From: Kitasatospora sp. MAP12-44
Lineage (GTDB): Bacteria; Actinomycetota; Actinomycetes; Streptomycetales; Streptomycetaceae
Length of the DNA stretch: 64,000 bases
Direction of reading: 5' to 3'
Assembly (NCBI RefSeq): GCF_029892095.1
Contig: NZ_JARZAE010000004.1
Location: 7,378,001-7,442,000 of the forward strand
Shown: in pieces, positions 35,845 through 44,204 of the stretch
Layout of the letters: every line of letters begins with the position of its first letter
How positions within the stretch are numbered: the stretch's first letter is position 1
Position numbers and translations under genes: made by a program
The notes under the pieces: model-generated
What the model was told of the DNA's origin: nothing
What the model saw: only the letters and a program-made list of their open reading frames with translations
Databases searched by the model: none

Positions 35845-36461
35845 CGGTTGATCTCCTTGCGAACAGCGGCGGTGGTCGCGGCGGACCGGGCGGCGACGGC
35901 GTCGGCTGCCTCGGCGCGGGCGGCGAGCGAGGCGCGGGCCGCCTCGTCCTTGATGCCCCCGAGGTTGATCTCGACGTTGACCTGCGCGGTCAGCGCGGCG
36001 GCGCGGGCCGCCTCGGCGGCGGCGGCCACGTCACTGAGCACGTTGCGGTTGCTGACCGGCAGCAGCTCCTCGCCCAGCACGGCCAGCCTGGCGGCCAGCT
36101 CGATGGTGCGGGCCGGCGGCTCGGCCGCGCCGATCAGGGCCTCGGCGATGGCGGCCGAACGGGCCGCCTTCTCCTCGTCGGTGGCCTTGGGCAGGCCGTA
36201 GGCGGTGGCGACCGCGCCGAACGCCGTCGCGTCGTCCTGCGCGAGCTGCAGCGCCTCGGCGCGGGCCGCGTCGGTCTCGGTGCGCACCCGGCTGATCAGC
36301 GGCTCGTGCTCGGCGTACTTCGGTCCGTCGCTGTAGCGCGCGACCATGCCGAGCAGGGCTGCCGCCTGGGCCGCGTGCAGGGCCGCGCTGGCACCGCCGC
36401 CCGGGGCGGGGACCCGGTCGGCCAGCTGGTCCAGGAAGGCGCCGATCGCCTGGTCGTGCAT
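35841..36461 (-). CDS. fchA: Methenyltetrahydrofolate cyclohydrolase of the FchA/FTCD cyclodeaminase family
   Basis: 206 residues. N-terminal FLDQLADRVPAPGGGASAALHAAQAAALLGMVARYS is the hallmark of the formiminotransferase-cyclodeaminase C-domain family, which includes FchA of methylotrophs and clostridia. The all-helical remainder with VSNRNVLSDVAAAAEAARAAALTAQVNVEINL is also typical. It could be a cyclodeaminase, but no histidine-degradation gene is near and it overlaps folD by 4 nt, so cyclohydrolase is the better guess. AAGGAG precedes the ATG; TACCCT (36534-36539, minus) may be the -10. Confidence 0.85.
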   Translation of the reverse strand: MHDQAIGAFLDQLADRVPAPGGGASAALHAAQAAALLGMVARYSDGPKYAEHEPLISRVRTETDAARAEALQLAQDDATAFGAVATAYGLPKATDEEKAARSAAIAEALIGAAEPPARTIELAARLAVLGEELLPVSNRNVLSDVAAAAEAARAAALTAQVNVEINLGGIKDEAARASLAARAEAADAVAARSAATTAAVRKEINR

Positions 36462-36594
36462 GCATGCTCCTTGTGACGGGGTCCTGTGATGGGCATCGGG
36501 GTGGGGGCCTCGTTGCCTGCCGCTCCGTCAGAGAGGGTAGCCGACCGACCCCGCCCCGATCGTCCCGTGGACGCCTCGTGGACCCTGTGGAGCA

Positions 36595-37047
36595 TCACCC
36601 GCCGGGCATCGGGCGTTCCTCCTCGACCAGTTGTTTGAACTGCTCGAGGTCGCTTCGTACGGTCCGCTCGATCGCGCTGACCTGGGCGAAGCCGTGCGGC
36701 CCGCCGAAGGCCTCGCGGACGGCGTCCGGCTCGTACTCGACCCGGACCTGCACCCGGGTGCTGCCGGCGTCCAGTGGCAGCAGGGCGACGGCGCCCTTCA
36801 GGTGGGCGCTGTCCAGGGTCTTCCAGTTCATGATCTGGTTCTGGCCGCGGTCGGTGATCTCGGTCTCGAACGCCCGCTCGTCGCCACCGACCTCGACGTC
36901 GAGGTGGGCGCGGTTGCTGCCGCCGCCGTGCGTGTGGGCGTGCAACACGCCGTCGACGAACCGCGGGTAGTCCTGCACCCGGTGCAGCTGCTCCCACGCC
37001 ACCTGCATCGGCACGTCGACATCGATCTGCTCTTCGAGTCTGCTCAT
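36595..37047 (-). CDS. SRPBCC (START-like) domain protein, polyketide cyclase/dehydrase type
   Basis: 150 residues, one helix-grip domain: MSRLEEQIDVDVPMQVAWEQLHRVQDYPRFVDGV begins the fold and QIMNWKTLDS, TRVQVRVEYEP and a long C-terminal helix DLEQFKQLVEEE finish it. Such proteins bind hydrophobic ligands or catalyse cyclisation; no catalytic residues can be assigned and no polyketide cluster is near. It is separated from fchA by 133 bp carrying the folate promoter, so it is probably a unit on its own. Confidence 0.8.
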   Translation of the reverse strand: MSRLEEQIDVDVPMQVAWEQLHRVQDYPRFVDGVLHAHTHGGGSNRAHLDVEVGGDERAFETEITDRGQNQIMNWKTLDSAHLKGAVALLPLDAGSTRVQVRVEYEPDAVREAFGGPHGFAQVSAIERTVRSDLEQFKQLVEEERPMPGG

Positions 37048-37218
37048 CGGAGCCTCACCTTTTCAGGTTCTCAGGTCCATGCTGCTGGGTGCTCTGGTCC
37101 GTGCTGGTCGGTTCGGTGGCCAGTGCTCTGGTTTGTGCCGCCCCCGGCCGACCACTCCAGCGTGCGCCCTGCGCGGGGCGGTGGGCAACCGCGCGCCCCG
37201 GCCGCCGTCCGCCGCCCG

Positions 37219-38130
37219 TCAGAAGACGGACCAGCCGGTGGCGGTGGTGAAGGCGTCCAGCGCCGCCACGCCGCCGACCGAGTTGCCGGCCCGGTCCAGC
37301 GCCGGGCCCCAGGCGCAGAGTGCGCCGCGACCGGGCACGATGGTGAGGATGCCGCCGCCGACACCGCTCTTGCCCGGCAGCCCGACCCGGTAGGCGAAGT
37401 CGCCCGCCGCGTCGTACGTCCCGCAGGTCAGCAGCACGGCGTTGACGCGCTTGGCGTCGCTGCGCGAGAGCAGCCGGCTGCCGTCCGCGCGCACGCCGTG
37501 CCGGGCCAGGAAGAGCCCGGCGAGCGCGAGGTCCCGGCAGCTGGCGCTCAGCGCGCAGTGCGCGTAGTAGTTGGCGAGCACCGCCTCGACGGGGTTCTCC
37601 AGGTTGCCGTAGCTGGCGATGAAGTGCGCGAGCGCGGCGTTGCGGTGGCCGTGCGCGGCTTCGGAGGCGGCCACCGCACGGTCGGTGTCGAGTAGCGGAT
37701 TGCCGGACTCGGTGCGCAGGAAGTCCCGTACGGCGCGCCCGGCGTCGCCGGTCAGCGTGAGCAGCCGGTCGGTGACCACCAGCGCGCCGGAGTTGAGGAA
37801 CGGGTTGCGCGGGATGCCGTTCTCGCTCTCCAGCTGGACCAGCGAGTTGAACGGCGTGCCGGACGGCTCGCGGCCGACCCGGTGCCAGACGCCCTCGCCG
37901 CCGGTGGCCAGCGCCAGTGCGAGGGTGAAGAGCTTGGAGATGCTCTGCACCGAGAACGGCTGCTCCCAGTCACCGGCGCCGTAGACCTCGCCGTCGACGG
38001 TGGCCAGCGCCAGGCCGAACGCGCCGGGGTCGGCCGCGGCGAGCGCCGGGATGTAGTCGGCGACCCGTCCGGTGCCCAGGACGGACTGGGCGGCTTCGGC
38101 GGCTGACTGGACCTCGTGCAGGTAGTTCAT
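37219..38130 (-). CDS. glsA: Glutaminase (serine-dependent beta-lactamase-like, GlsA family)
   Basis: 303 residues, the size of E. coli YbaS/YneH. It hydrolyses glutamine to glutamate and ammonia. Catalytic Ser63-x-x-Lys66 is in PFSVQSISKLFTLAL; ENGIPRNPFLNSGALV, ANYYAHCALSASCRDLA, NAVLLTCGTYDAAGDFAYRVGLPGKSGVGGG are family blocks. The ATG at 38130 gives the conserved start MNYLHEV; an upstream extension to 38169 is unlikely. It is divergent from the DNA glycosylase. Confidence 0.93.
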   Translation of the reverse strand: MNYLHEVQSAAEAAQSVLGTGRVADYIPALAAADPGAFGLALATVDGEVYGAGDWEQPFSVQSISKLFTLALALATGGEGVWHRVGREPSGTPFNSLVQLESENGIPRNPFLNSGALVVTDRLLTLTGDAGRAVRDFLRTESGNPLLDTDRAVAASEAAHGHRNAALAHFIASYGNLENPVEAVLANYYAHCALSASCRDLALAGLFLARHGVRADGSRLLSRSDAKRVNAVLLTCGTYDAAGDFAYRVGLPGKSGVGGGILTIVPGRGALCAWGPALDRAGNSVGGVAALDAFTTATGWSVF

Positions 38131-38181
38131 ACGATTATTCTGCCGGGAGGGCGCAAGAGGGGGGCACATGTGCGTCGCGCT

Positions 38182-38216
38182 GGCGGGGCTGGGCGGGGCT
38201 GGCGGGGCCGGTGGGG
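38182..38216. repeat. Imperfect GGCGGGGCTG repeats
   Basis: Three to four tandem copies of a G-rich unit of about 10 bp lie in the divergent spacer between glsA and the glycosylase gene. A G-quadruplex is conceivable but untested. Confidence 0.5.
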
Positions 38217-38234
38217 CTGCGCGAGACTGGAGGG

Positions 38235-39104
38235 GTGCCCGAGCTGCCCGAAGTCGAAGCGCTCAGCGCCTTCTTGACGCAACGCCTCGTCGGGCGCGCG
38301 ATCGGACGGGTCTACCCGGTCTCGGTGAGCGCGCTCAAGACCTACGACCCGCCCGTCACCGAGCTGACCGGGCACACCGTCGAGTCGGTCGGACGCCGGG
38401 GCAAGTTCCTCGTCGTGGAGGTCTCCGGCGGCCTGTTCCTGGTCGTCCACCTGGCCCGGGCGGGGTGGCTGCGCTGGCGCGAGAACCTGCCACCCGAGCC
38501 GCCACACCCCGGCAAAGGCCCGCTGGCGCTGCGGCTCTGCCTCGCCGACCCGCCCAGCAGCGGCTTCGACCTGACCGAGGCCGGCACGCACAAGGGCCTC
38601 GCGGTGTACTGCGTACGCGACCCCGCCGAGGTCCCCGGCATCGCCCGGCTCGGCCCGGACCCGCTCGACCCGGCGTTCACCCGCGAACTCTTCCTCGGGC
38701 TGCTGCACGGCGAACGGCGGCGGATCAAGGGCGTGCTGCGCGACCAGGCCACCATCGCCGGGATCGGCAACGCGTACTCGGACGAGGTGCTGCACGTCGC
38801 CCGGCTCTCCCCGTTCAAGATCGCGGCGAACCTCACCGAAGCCGAGGCCGGCGCTCTCTACGAGGCGATCGGCAGCACGCTGCGCGACGCCGTGGAACGC
38901 TCGCGCGGGCTGGCGGCGGGCGAGCTGAAGGCCGAGAAGAAGACCGGCCTGCGAGTGCACGGCAAGGCGGGCCAGCCGTGCCCGGTCTGCGGGGACACCA
39001 TTCGCGAAGTCTCCTTCTCCGACTCCTCGCTGCAGTACTGTCCGACCTGCCAGACCGGGGGCAAACCGCTCGCCGATCGCAGGCTCTCCCGGCTCCTGAA
39101 GTAG
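38235..39104 (+). CDS. Fpg/Nei-family DNA glycosylase-AP lyase
   Basis: 289 residues. It removes oxidised bases and cleaves the strand by beta/delta elimination. The start MPELPEVE is decisive since Pro2 is the catalytic amine after Met removal, so the GTG at 38235 is the true start; Glu3 (the third position in PEL order) and Lys in GRRGKFLVV also match. The H2TH part has IAGIGNAYSDEVLHVA, and a C-terminal zinc finger has CPVCGDTI and CPTCQTGG. Fpg and Nei branches are not separated here. Confidence 0.92.
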   Translation: MPELPEVEALSAFLTQRLVGRAIGRVYPVSVSALKTYDPPVTELTGHTVESVGRRGKFLVVEVSGGLFLVVHLARAGWLRWRENLPPEPPHPGKGPLALRLCLADPPSSGFDLTEAGTHKGLAVYCVRDPAEVPGIARLGPDPLDPAFTRELFLGLLHGERRRIKGVLRDQATIAGIGNAYSDEVLHVARLSPFKIAANLTEAEAGALYEAIGSTLRDAVERSRGLAAGELKAEKKTGLRVHGKAGQPCPVCGDTIREVSFSDSSLQYCPTCQTGGKPLADRRLSRLLK

Positions 39105-39200
39105 GGGCTTGAGCGGCGGGGTGGGTGGGTATCGCCCCCGGGTGCCTGCTGTTCTGCGTCTTGTTCTGCGTCTTGTTTATGCGTCCCGAGGAGTCCGACC

Positions 39201-40829
39201 GTGCCCGAAGCCGACCTGAGCCTGAGCCACGCCCGCGGAGCCACCGGCACGCCGCTGCTGACCGAGACCATCGGCGCCAACCTCGACCGCACCGCCGCCG
39301 CCTTCGGCTCGCGTGAGGCCCTCGTCGACCTGCCGACCGGCCGCCGCTGGACGTACCGCCGGCTCGTCGAGGACGTCGACGTGGTGGCTCGCGGCCTGCT
39401 GGCGCTGGGAGTCGGCGTCGGTGACCGGGTCGGCATCTGGTCGCCCAACTGCGCGGAGTGGGTGCTGCTGCAGTACGCGACCGCCCGGGTCGGCGCGATC
39501 CTGGTCAGCATCAACCCCGGCTACCGCACCCACGAACTGGTGTATGTGCTGAACCAGTCGGGCGCCCGCGCAGTGGTCGCGATGCCCGCGCACAAGACCT
39601 CCGACTACGCCGGGATGCTCGCCGAGGCCCGGCCCTCCTGCCCCGCGCTGCACGACGTCCTGCTGATAGGAGAGCAGTCCTGGGCGGACCTGCTGACCGC
39701 CGGACGGGCCGGTGACCCCGCTCAACCGGCGGAGCTGGCAGCCGAGTTGAGCGCGGACGACCCGATCAACATCCAGTACACCTCGGGCACCACCGGATTC
39801 CCCAAGGGCGCCACGCTCTCGCACCGCAACATCCTCAACAACGGTTATTTCGTCGCCGAGTTGCTGGAGTACACCGAGCAGGACCGGATCTGCATCCCGG
39901 TGCCGTTCTACCACTGCTTCGGCATGGTGATGGGCAATCTCGCCGCCACCTCGCACGGCGCCTGCATGGTGATCCCGGCGCCCTCCTTCGAGCCGCGCGC
40001 CACGCTGGCGGCGGTCGCCGCCGAGCGCTGCACCTCGCTGTACGGCGTCCCGACGATGTTCATCGCCGAGCTCAACGACCCGTCCTTCGCCGAACACGAC
40101 CTCACCTCGCTGCGCACCGGCATCATGGCCGGCTCGCCCTGCCCGAGCGAGGTGATGAAGCAGGTGATGGAGCGGATGGGCATGCGGGACGTGTCGATCT
40201 GCTACGGCATGACCGAGACCTCGCCGGTCTCCACCCAGACCCGCACCGACGACTCCTTCGAGCACCGGGTCTCCACGGTCGGCCGGGTCGGCCCGCACCT
40301 GGAGGTCAAGGTGGTCGACCCGGCCACCGGCGCTACTCTGCCGCGCGGCAGCGCCGGCGAACTGTGCACGCGTGGCTACTCGGTGATGCTCGGCTACTGG
40401 GAGGAGCCCGAGCGCACGGCAGAGGCGGTGGACGCGGACGGCTGGATGCACACCGGCGACCTGGCGGTGATGGACGCGGACGGCTTCCTGGCCATCACCG
40501 GCCGGATCAAGGACATGGTGATCCGCGGCGGCGAGAACATCTACCCGCGCGAGATCGAGGAGTTCCTCTACCAGCACCCCGACATCCTGGACGCCCAGGT
40601 GATCGGCGTCCCGGACGAGAAGTACGGCGAGGAGCTGATGGCCTGGATCCGCCTGCGCCCGAGCGCGCCGGAGCTCACGGCGGACGCTCTGCGGGCCTAC
40701 TGCGCGGGCAAGTTGGCGCACTACAAGATCCCGCGCTACGTGCACCTGGTGGACGCGTTCCCGATGACGGTGACCGGCAAGGTGCGCAAGGTGGAGATGC
40801 GCGAGGAGGCGGTCCGCCTGCTGGGGTAG
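39201..40829 (+). CDS. Fatty-acyl-CoA synthetase (AMP-dependent ligase)
   Basis: 542 residues, complete. It activates a fatty acid to acyl-AMP and then acyl-CoA. Core motifs: phosphate loop YTSGTTGFPKGATLSHRN near residue 190, CYGMTETSP, GWMHTGDLAVMDADGFLAITGRIKDMVIRGGENIYPREIE and the C-terminal catalytic lysine in VTGKVRK. It is of the FadD/FACL type. The GTG at 39201 has GAGGAG upstream. Two TTCTGCGTCTTG repeats lie just ahead at about 39149-39177. Confidence 0.9.
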   Translation: MPEADLSLSHARGATGTPLLTETIGANLDRTAAAFGSREALVDLPTGRRWTYRRLVEDVDVVARGLLALGVGVGDRVGIWSPNCAEWVLLQYATARVGAILVSINPGYRTHELVYVLNQSGARAVVAMPAHKTSDYAGMLAEARPSCPALHDVLLIGEQSWADLLTAGRAGDPAQPAELAAELSADDPINIQYTSGTTGFPKGATLSHRNILNNGYFVAELLEYTEQDRICIPVPFYHCFGMVMGNLAATSHGACMVIPAPSFEPRATLAAVAAERCTSLYGVPTMFIAELNDPSFAEHDLTSLRTGIMAGSPCPSEVMKQVMERMGMRDVSICYGMTETSPVSTQTRTDDSFEHRVSTVGRVGPHLEVKVVDPATGATLPRGSAGELCTRGYSVMLGYWEEPERTAEAVDADGWMHTGDLAVMDADGFLAITGRIKDMVIRGGENIYPREIEEFLYQHPDILDAQVIGVPDEKYGEELMAWIRLRPSAPELTADALRAYCAGKLAHYKIPRYVHLVDAFPMTVTGKVRKVEMREEAVRLLG

Positions 40830-40868
40830 CGCCGGTAGTGCCGGTAGTGCCTGCCAGGTTGGCGAGTC

Positions 40869-40898
40869 TTGATCGTTTCTGAGCCTGCTTGTTAGGTT
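40869..40898 (+). promoter_or_regulatory. Promoter of a leaderless GNAT gene
   Basis: TTGATC (40869-40874), 18-nt spacer and TAGGTT (40893-40898) lie 7 nt before the ATG at 40906; no ribosome site. One of the clearer promoters of the window. Confidence 0.65.
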
Positions 40899-40905
40899 GG
40901 CAGGC

Positions 40906-41442
40906 ATGACCGACACCAGAGCCCTCGCCTGGCCACCTGCCCCGATCAAGACCGAGCGGCTCGTCCTGCGCGCGTCCGAGGCTCGGGACCGCGCGGCGGT
41001 CATCGAGCTGCACGCCTCGTCAGAGGTGGGCACTTACCTCGGTGGCCCGCGACCGCGTGCCGAGCTCGAACGCGCGGTACCCGAGGTGCCCGGGCGGCGC
41101 CCCGGCTTCTTCGTGGTCGAGCTCGACGGAGCGACGATCGGCACAATCCTGCTCGACCCGCACAACCCCGAGCCTCCGAGTACCCGCCGGGAGGCCGGGA
41201 AGACCGAGCTCGGCTACCTGTTCTTGCCGCAGGCGTGGGGACGCGGGTACGCCACCGAGGCGTGCGCAGCGGCACTCGACTGGTTTGCCGGCTCGCTTCC
41301 CGGTGAGCCGGTGGTGATCTACACCCAGACCGCCAACGTCGCCTCGATGCGCCTCGCGGCGAAGCTCGGGTTCACCGAGCTGGAGCGATTCGAGGCGTGG
41401 GACGCCGAGCAGTGGTTCGGCGTGTGGTCGCCGGTGTCGTAG
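40906..41442 (+). CDS. GNAT-family N-acetyltransferase (RimJ/L type)
   Basis: 178 residues. TERLVLRASEARDRAAVIELHAS at the start, LGYLFLPQAWGRGYATEACAAALDW with the acetyl-CoA loop, and NVASMRLAAKLGFTELERFEAW are typical of RimJ/RimL-like enzymes that acetylate protein N-termini or small amines. The substrate is unknown. Start set by the promoter. It opens the accessory-looking stretch that runs to about 50 kb. Confidence 0.87.
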   Translation: MTDTRALAWPPAPIKTERLVLRASEARDRAAVIELHASSEVGTYLGGPRPRAELERAVPEVPGRRPGFFVVELDGATIGTILLDPHNPEPPSTRREAGKTELGYLFLPQAWGRGYATEACAAALDWFAGSLPGEPVVIYTQTANVASMRLAAKLGFTELERFEAWDAEQWFGVWSPVS

Positions 41443-41557
41443 GCGATTCCGTTGCCTCGCACGGGACGGCTCCGTGCAATGTGGCCCCTGCCGTCGGTAC
41501 GTCGGTGGAGGGGGCTTGCACGTCGGTACTCTGCTGGCGGAGACAGGAGGCTCACCC

Positions 41558-41716
41558 GTGAGCGAGTGGACAGATCCCCGTTATGCCGAGCTGGTCGCGT
41601 GGTACCGGCAGGCAGGCGAAGACGCACCTCAGGCCGCCCGGGACGGCGACGCCGACAGCGATCAGGAGGCGACGCCCGTACGCGCGTTCCTGTTCACACC
41701 GGCGACTTGGGGGTAA
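41558..41716 (+). CDS. Small acidic protein (52 residues), unknown
   Basis: The GTG at 41558 has a perfect AGGAGG ribosome site 8 nt upstream. The product starts MSEWTDPRYAELVAWYRQAG, is acidic in the middle (DGDADSDQEA) and ends FLFTPATWG. The upstream half of the open frame is not needed. No family recognised; the strong initiation signal makes it likely to be expressed. Confidence 0.55.
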   Translation: MSEWTDPRYAELVAWYRQAGEDAPQAARDGDADSDQEATPVRAFLFTPATWG

Positions 41717-41808
41717 CGGACGGGGCATGGGAGGGAAGCGACCCGATCCCCCCGGGCTGCCGAAGAAAACCGTTGGGCTGTCCGACTTGCTTCAGGCATC
41801 ATCGGCCC

Positions 41809-42369
41809 GTGGATACCTACCTGGAGACCGCGCGCCTGGCGCTGCGCCGCTTCACTGCTGATGACGCGGACCTGTTGATCGAGCTGGACAGCGACCCGGC
41901 GGTGATGCGCTACCTGACCGGCGGCAACCCGACTGCGCCGGAGGTCGTCCGCGAGCTTTACCTGCCGAACATCCTTGCCGGCTACGAGAAGTGGGGCGGC
42001 GACCTCGGACTGTTCGCCGCGCACGAGAAGGACGGCGGCGCGTTCATCGGCTGGTTCATCCTGCGTCCCGAGCCGCAGGGCCCGCTGGACGAAGTCGAAC
42101 TCGGCTACCGGCTGCGGCAGGCGGCTTGGGGCAGGGGTTATGCCACCGAGGGCTCGCGGGCCTTGCTGGGCAAGGCGTTCACGGAGCTCGGTGTGCGGAT
42201 GGTCTGGGCTGAGACGATGACCGTGAACCATGGTTCGCAAAACATCATGAAGAAGCTCGAAATGACGTTCGCGGACACCCTCCCTACTCCCCCCGACATG
42301 GCGATGGTCGAGGGCTCCGAGCATGGAGGCGTGCGGTACGAGATCACCAAGGAGCAGTGGGAGCAGTAG
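41809..42369 (+). CDS. GNAT-family N-acetyltransferase (RimJ/L type), second
   Basis: 186 residues. ETARLALRRFTADDADLLIELDSDPAVMRYLTGG, then ELGYRLRQAAWGRGYATEGSRALLGKAF with the acetyl-CoA motif, and NHGSQNIMKKLEM. It is related in type to the GNAT at 40906 but not a recent duplicate. The GTG at 41809 is chosen because conserved GNAT sequence begins there; CATCAT 7 nt upstream with TTGGGC 17 nt before it may be a leaderless promoter. It ends at a terminator shared with the convergent DUF397 gene. Confidence 0.85.
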   Translation: MDTYLETARLALRRFTADDADLLIELDSDPAVMRYLTGGNPTAPEVVRELYLPNILAGYEKWGGDLGLFAAHEKDGGAFIGWFILRPEPQGPLDEVELGYRLRQAAWGRGYATEGSRALLGKAFTELGVRMVWAETMTVNHGSQNIMKKLEMTFADTLPTPPDMAMVEGSEHGGVRYEITKEQWEQ

Positions 42370-42398
42370 CCACGGTGCGAGCGACCCGTGGTACCGGA

Positions 42399-42485
42399 CA
42401 TGGCGAATCCCCGCCACCGTTCCTCACGGTGGCGGGGATTCAGCTTGGCGCAGCGAAGTCAGACGGTCCCGAAATCGCCGGCCTT
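42399..42485. repeat. Direct repeat copy 1: terminator plus DUF397 3' end
   Basis: This 87-bp segment recurs at 45342-45426 with about 80 percent identity. It contains the hairpin terminator and the last codons of the DUF397 gene (KAGDFGTV). The two copies face the same way and bracket about 2.9 kb. Confidence 0.8.
42405..42441. terminator. Hairpin terminator between GNAT and DUF397 genes
   Basis: GAATCCCCGCCACCG (42405-42419) pairs perfectly with CGGTGGCGGGGATTC (42427-42441), loop 7 nt. Confidence 0.85.
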
Positions 42486-42668
42486 GACACCGTCGACGAA
42501 TGCGGCGAACGCGGCGGCGGGGAAGACGAGGGCGGGTCCGGACGGGTCCTTCGAGTCACGGACCGGCATGACGCCCGTGAAGCCGGGAGCGACCTCGATG
42601 CACTGCCCGCCGGACTGGCTGTAAGACGATTTGAACCAGGCAGCGTCGATCAGGTCTACGTGGGTCAT
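42459..42668 (-). CDS. DUF397 small protein, copy A
   Basis: 69 residues with the DUF397 consensus: AAWFKSSYSQSGGQCIEVAPGF, VPVRDSKDPSGPALVFPAAAFAAFVDGVKAGDF. Proteins of this family accompany XRE/DUF5753 regulators in actinobacteria (WhiJ/BldB-type modules) and are thought to antagonise or modulate them. AAGGAAG precedes the ATG. Nearly identical in sequence and length to copy B, 152 nt upstream, so it is a tandem duplicate. Confidence 0.9.
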   Translation of the reverse strand: MTHVDLIDAAWFKSSYSQSGGQCIEVAPGFTGVMPVRDSKDPSGPALVFPAAAFAAFVDGVKAGDFGTV

Positions 42669-42819
42669 GGCGAACTTCCTTCCATACCTCGCGGATGAGA
42701 AGGGCTCTGGGATGCAGCCCGGAGCCACGCTCCAACGCCCATCCGTACCCAGCAGCACAGACACTGAAGCCCCTGCGGGCTTGCTCAGCGTCACAGGGGC
42801 CAGTGGGGTGGGAAGTTGA

Positions 42820-43029
42820 TCAGACGGTCCCGAAATCGCCAGCCTTGACGCCGGCGACGAACGCGGCGAACACCTCAGCGGGGAAGAGCAGGGCGGGACC
42901 GGACGGATCCTTCGAGTCACGGACCGGGACGAGGCCGGGGAAGTTCGGCGCGGCCTCAACGCAGCTCCCGCCATTGTCGCTGTAGGACGACTTGAACCAG
43001 GCGGCGCCGGACAGGTTGGGGTCGGTCAT
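42820..43029 (-). CDS. DUF397 small protein, copy B
   Basis: 69 residues: AAWFKSSYSDNGGSCVEAAPNFPGLVPVRDSKD then SGPALLFPAEVFAAFVAGVKAGDFGTV. Its ATG overlaps the stop of the XRE gene by 4 nt, so it is translationally coupled to the regulator, unlike copy A. Likely modulator of that regulator by family precedent. Confidence 0.92.
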   Translation of the reverse strand: MTDPNLSGAAWFKSSYSDNGGSCVEAAPNFPGLVPVRDSKDPSGPALLFPAEVFAAFVAGVKAGDFGTV

Positions 43030-43856
43030 GAGAGAAGTTCCTTTCGGGCTTTGCGGATCAGTGCCAGAGATGCAGCCTTCGACAGCGCTTCCACCTGGAG
43101 CTGATGGTAGTTCCTCTCCCAGGCCCTGACGGTCTCATCATGGCGTACCACGTTGCCCTCCTCGGCCGACTCGGTGTAGCCGAACACTGATCGGTCAGCG
43201 AAGGTCAGCAGGGTCACGAACGCCCTGAACGGAACGAACTCGGCCAGGCTGAACGGAGCTACCTGAATGATCACGTGTGGCCGACGGGACATCACGACCA
43301 GGTGGTCAAGCTGGGCTCCCATGATCTCAGCACCACCCACCGGCTGCCGGATGCAGTTCTCGGCGATGACAGCGTGGATAAGCGGTGGCGCCGAGCGGCG
43401 CAGCAGTCGCTGACGCGTGAGGAGAAAGCGCAATCGCTCGTCCACCTGATCCTGGCTGACGCTTCCACGCTGCATCGCGGCCGATCCCAGCGCCGTGGCG
43501 TACTCCTGGGTTTGGAGAAGCCCGGGGATCATGATCGGCTCAAAGATCCGGATCTCTGCTGCCTTCGCCTCCTGCGCCGCGTGTTCCGGAAAGCCTTCCA
43601 GCAGTGCCGAGTTCTTGATCCCCCGCCACATCAACTCCAGCGTCTGGCCGGTGCCGAGCGCCGCGTCCGCCGACTTTGCGAACTTCAGCGTAGGAGACTT
43701 GCGGGCCGTTTCCACCGCTGAGATGTACGTGCCCGAGTACTCCATGTGCTCGCCGAGCACGTCCTGCGACCACCCGAGCGCTTCCCTTGACGTGCGGAGC
43801 TGCGAGCCGAAGGCCGCTTGGGGAGATGACTGAGGATCAAGTTGCTTGCGGTTCAT
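43026..43856 (-). CDS. XRE-family regulator with DUF5753 domain (WhiJ-like)
   Basis: 276 residues. The N-terminal helix-turn-helix FGSQLRTSREALGWSQDVLGEHMEYSGTYISAVET is followed by the DUF5753 ligand domain (EPIMIPGLLQTQEYATAL, HVIIQVAPFSLAEF, SVFGYTESAEEGNVVRHDETVRAWERNYHQLQVEALS). Such proteins with a partner DUF397 gene are repeated many times in streptomycete genomes and affect development and antibiotic production. ATG at 43856 begins MNRKQLDPQ. It faces the small-protein operon across 108 bp. Confidence 0.9.
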   Translation of the reverse strand: MNRKQLDPQSSPQAAFGSQLRTSREALGWSQDVLGEHMEYSGTYISAVETARKSPTLKFAKSADAALGTGQTLELMWRGIKNSALLEGFPEHAAQEAKAAEIRIFEPIMIPGLLQTQEYATALGSAAMQRGSVSQDQVDERLRFLLTRQRLLRRSAPPLIHAVIAENCIRQPVGGAEIMGAQLDHLVVMSRRPHVIIQVAPFSLAEFVPFRAFVTLLTFADRSVFGYTESAEEGNVVRHDETVRAWERNYHQLQVEALSKAASLALIRKARKELLS

Positions 43857-43964
43857 GCGATCCACTCCAAGTCCACATTGCTCTCGGGCAGGTTGAACAG
43901 TTCTCAAGCGTACGTCACAGTGAGCACCCCCGGTAGTGGTTTCGCTACAGAGAGGAACTGACTC

Positions 43965-44204
43965 ATGTCCATCCTGAGTAGGCAGATCCATGCCCAACGC
44001 CAGCAAGCACGCATCGCAGTAACGAAGTTGACCGCTGCCCTGACTCGCGCAGGGTCTCCACTTCCATCCGTCGGCATCGACCCGGCGTCCGCCCTGACCG
44101 GTACCGTCCTGGTCGACCTCGGTCGGGCCCGGTCGGATGTGGTCATTCAGATCGCCGAACTGATCCTTGAGGGACTGGACGCCCGTGACAAGCAACAGAG
44201 TTGA
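43965..44204 (+). CDS. Small helical protein, first of a three-gene operon
   Basis: 79 residues, predicted mostly helical (RQIHAQRQQARIAVTKLTAALTRAG and DVVIQIAELILEGLDARD). GAGAGG lies upstream of the ATG. It is divergent from the XRE gene and overlaps the next ORF. No family recognised, but such small genes often sit beside XRE/DUF397 pairs in this group; that is my impression rather than a shown homology. Confidence 0.65.
   Translation: MSILSRQIHAQRQQARIAVTKLTAALTRAGSPLPSVGIDPASALTGTVLVDLGRARSDVVIQIAELILEGLDARDKQQS

Noticed and set aside
35841..36461. Glutamate formiminotransferase-cyclodeaminase of histidine degradation
   Set aside because: Only the cyclodeaminase-type domain is present, no hut genes are near, and coupling to folD favours a folate cyclohydrolase.
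39125..39316. 63-codon open frame before the acyl-CoA synthetase
   Set aside because: It begins with a product of the TTCTGCGTCTTG repeat and runs out of frame into the synthetase gene; no support.
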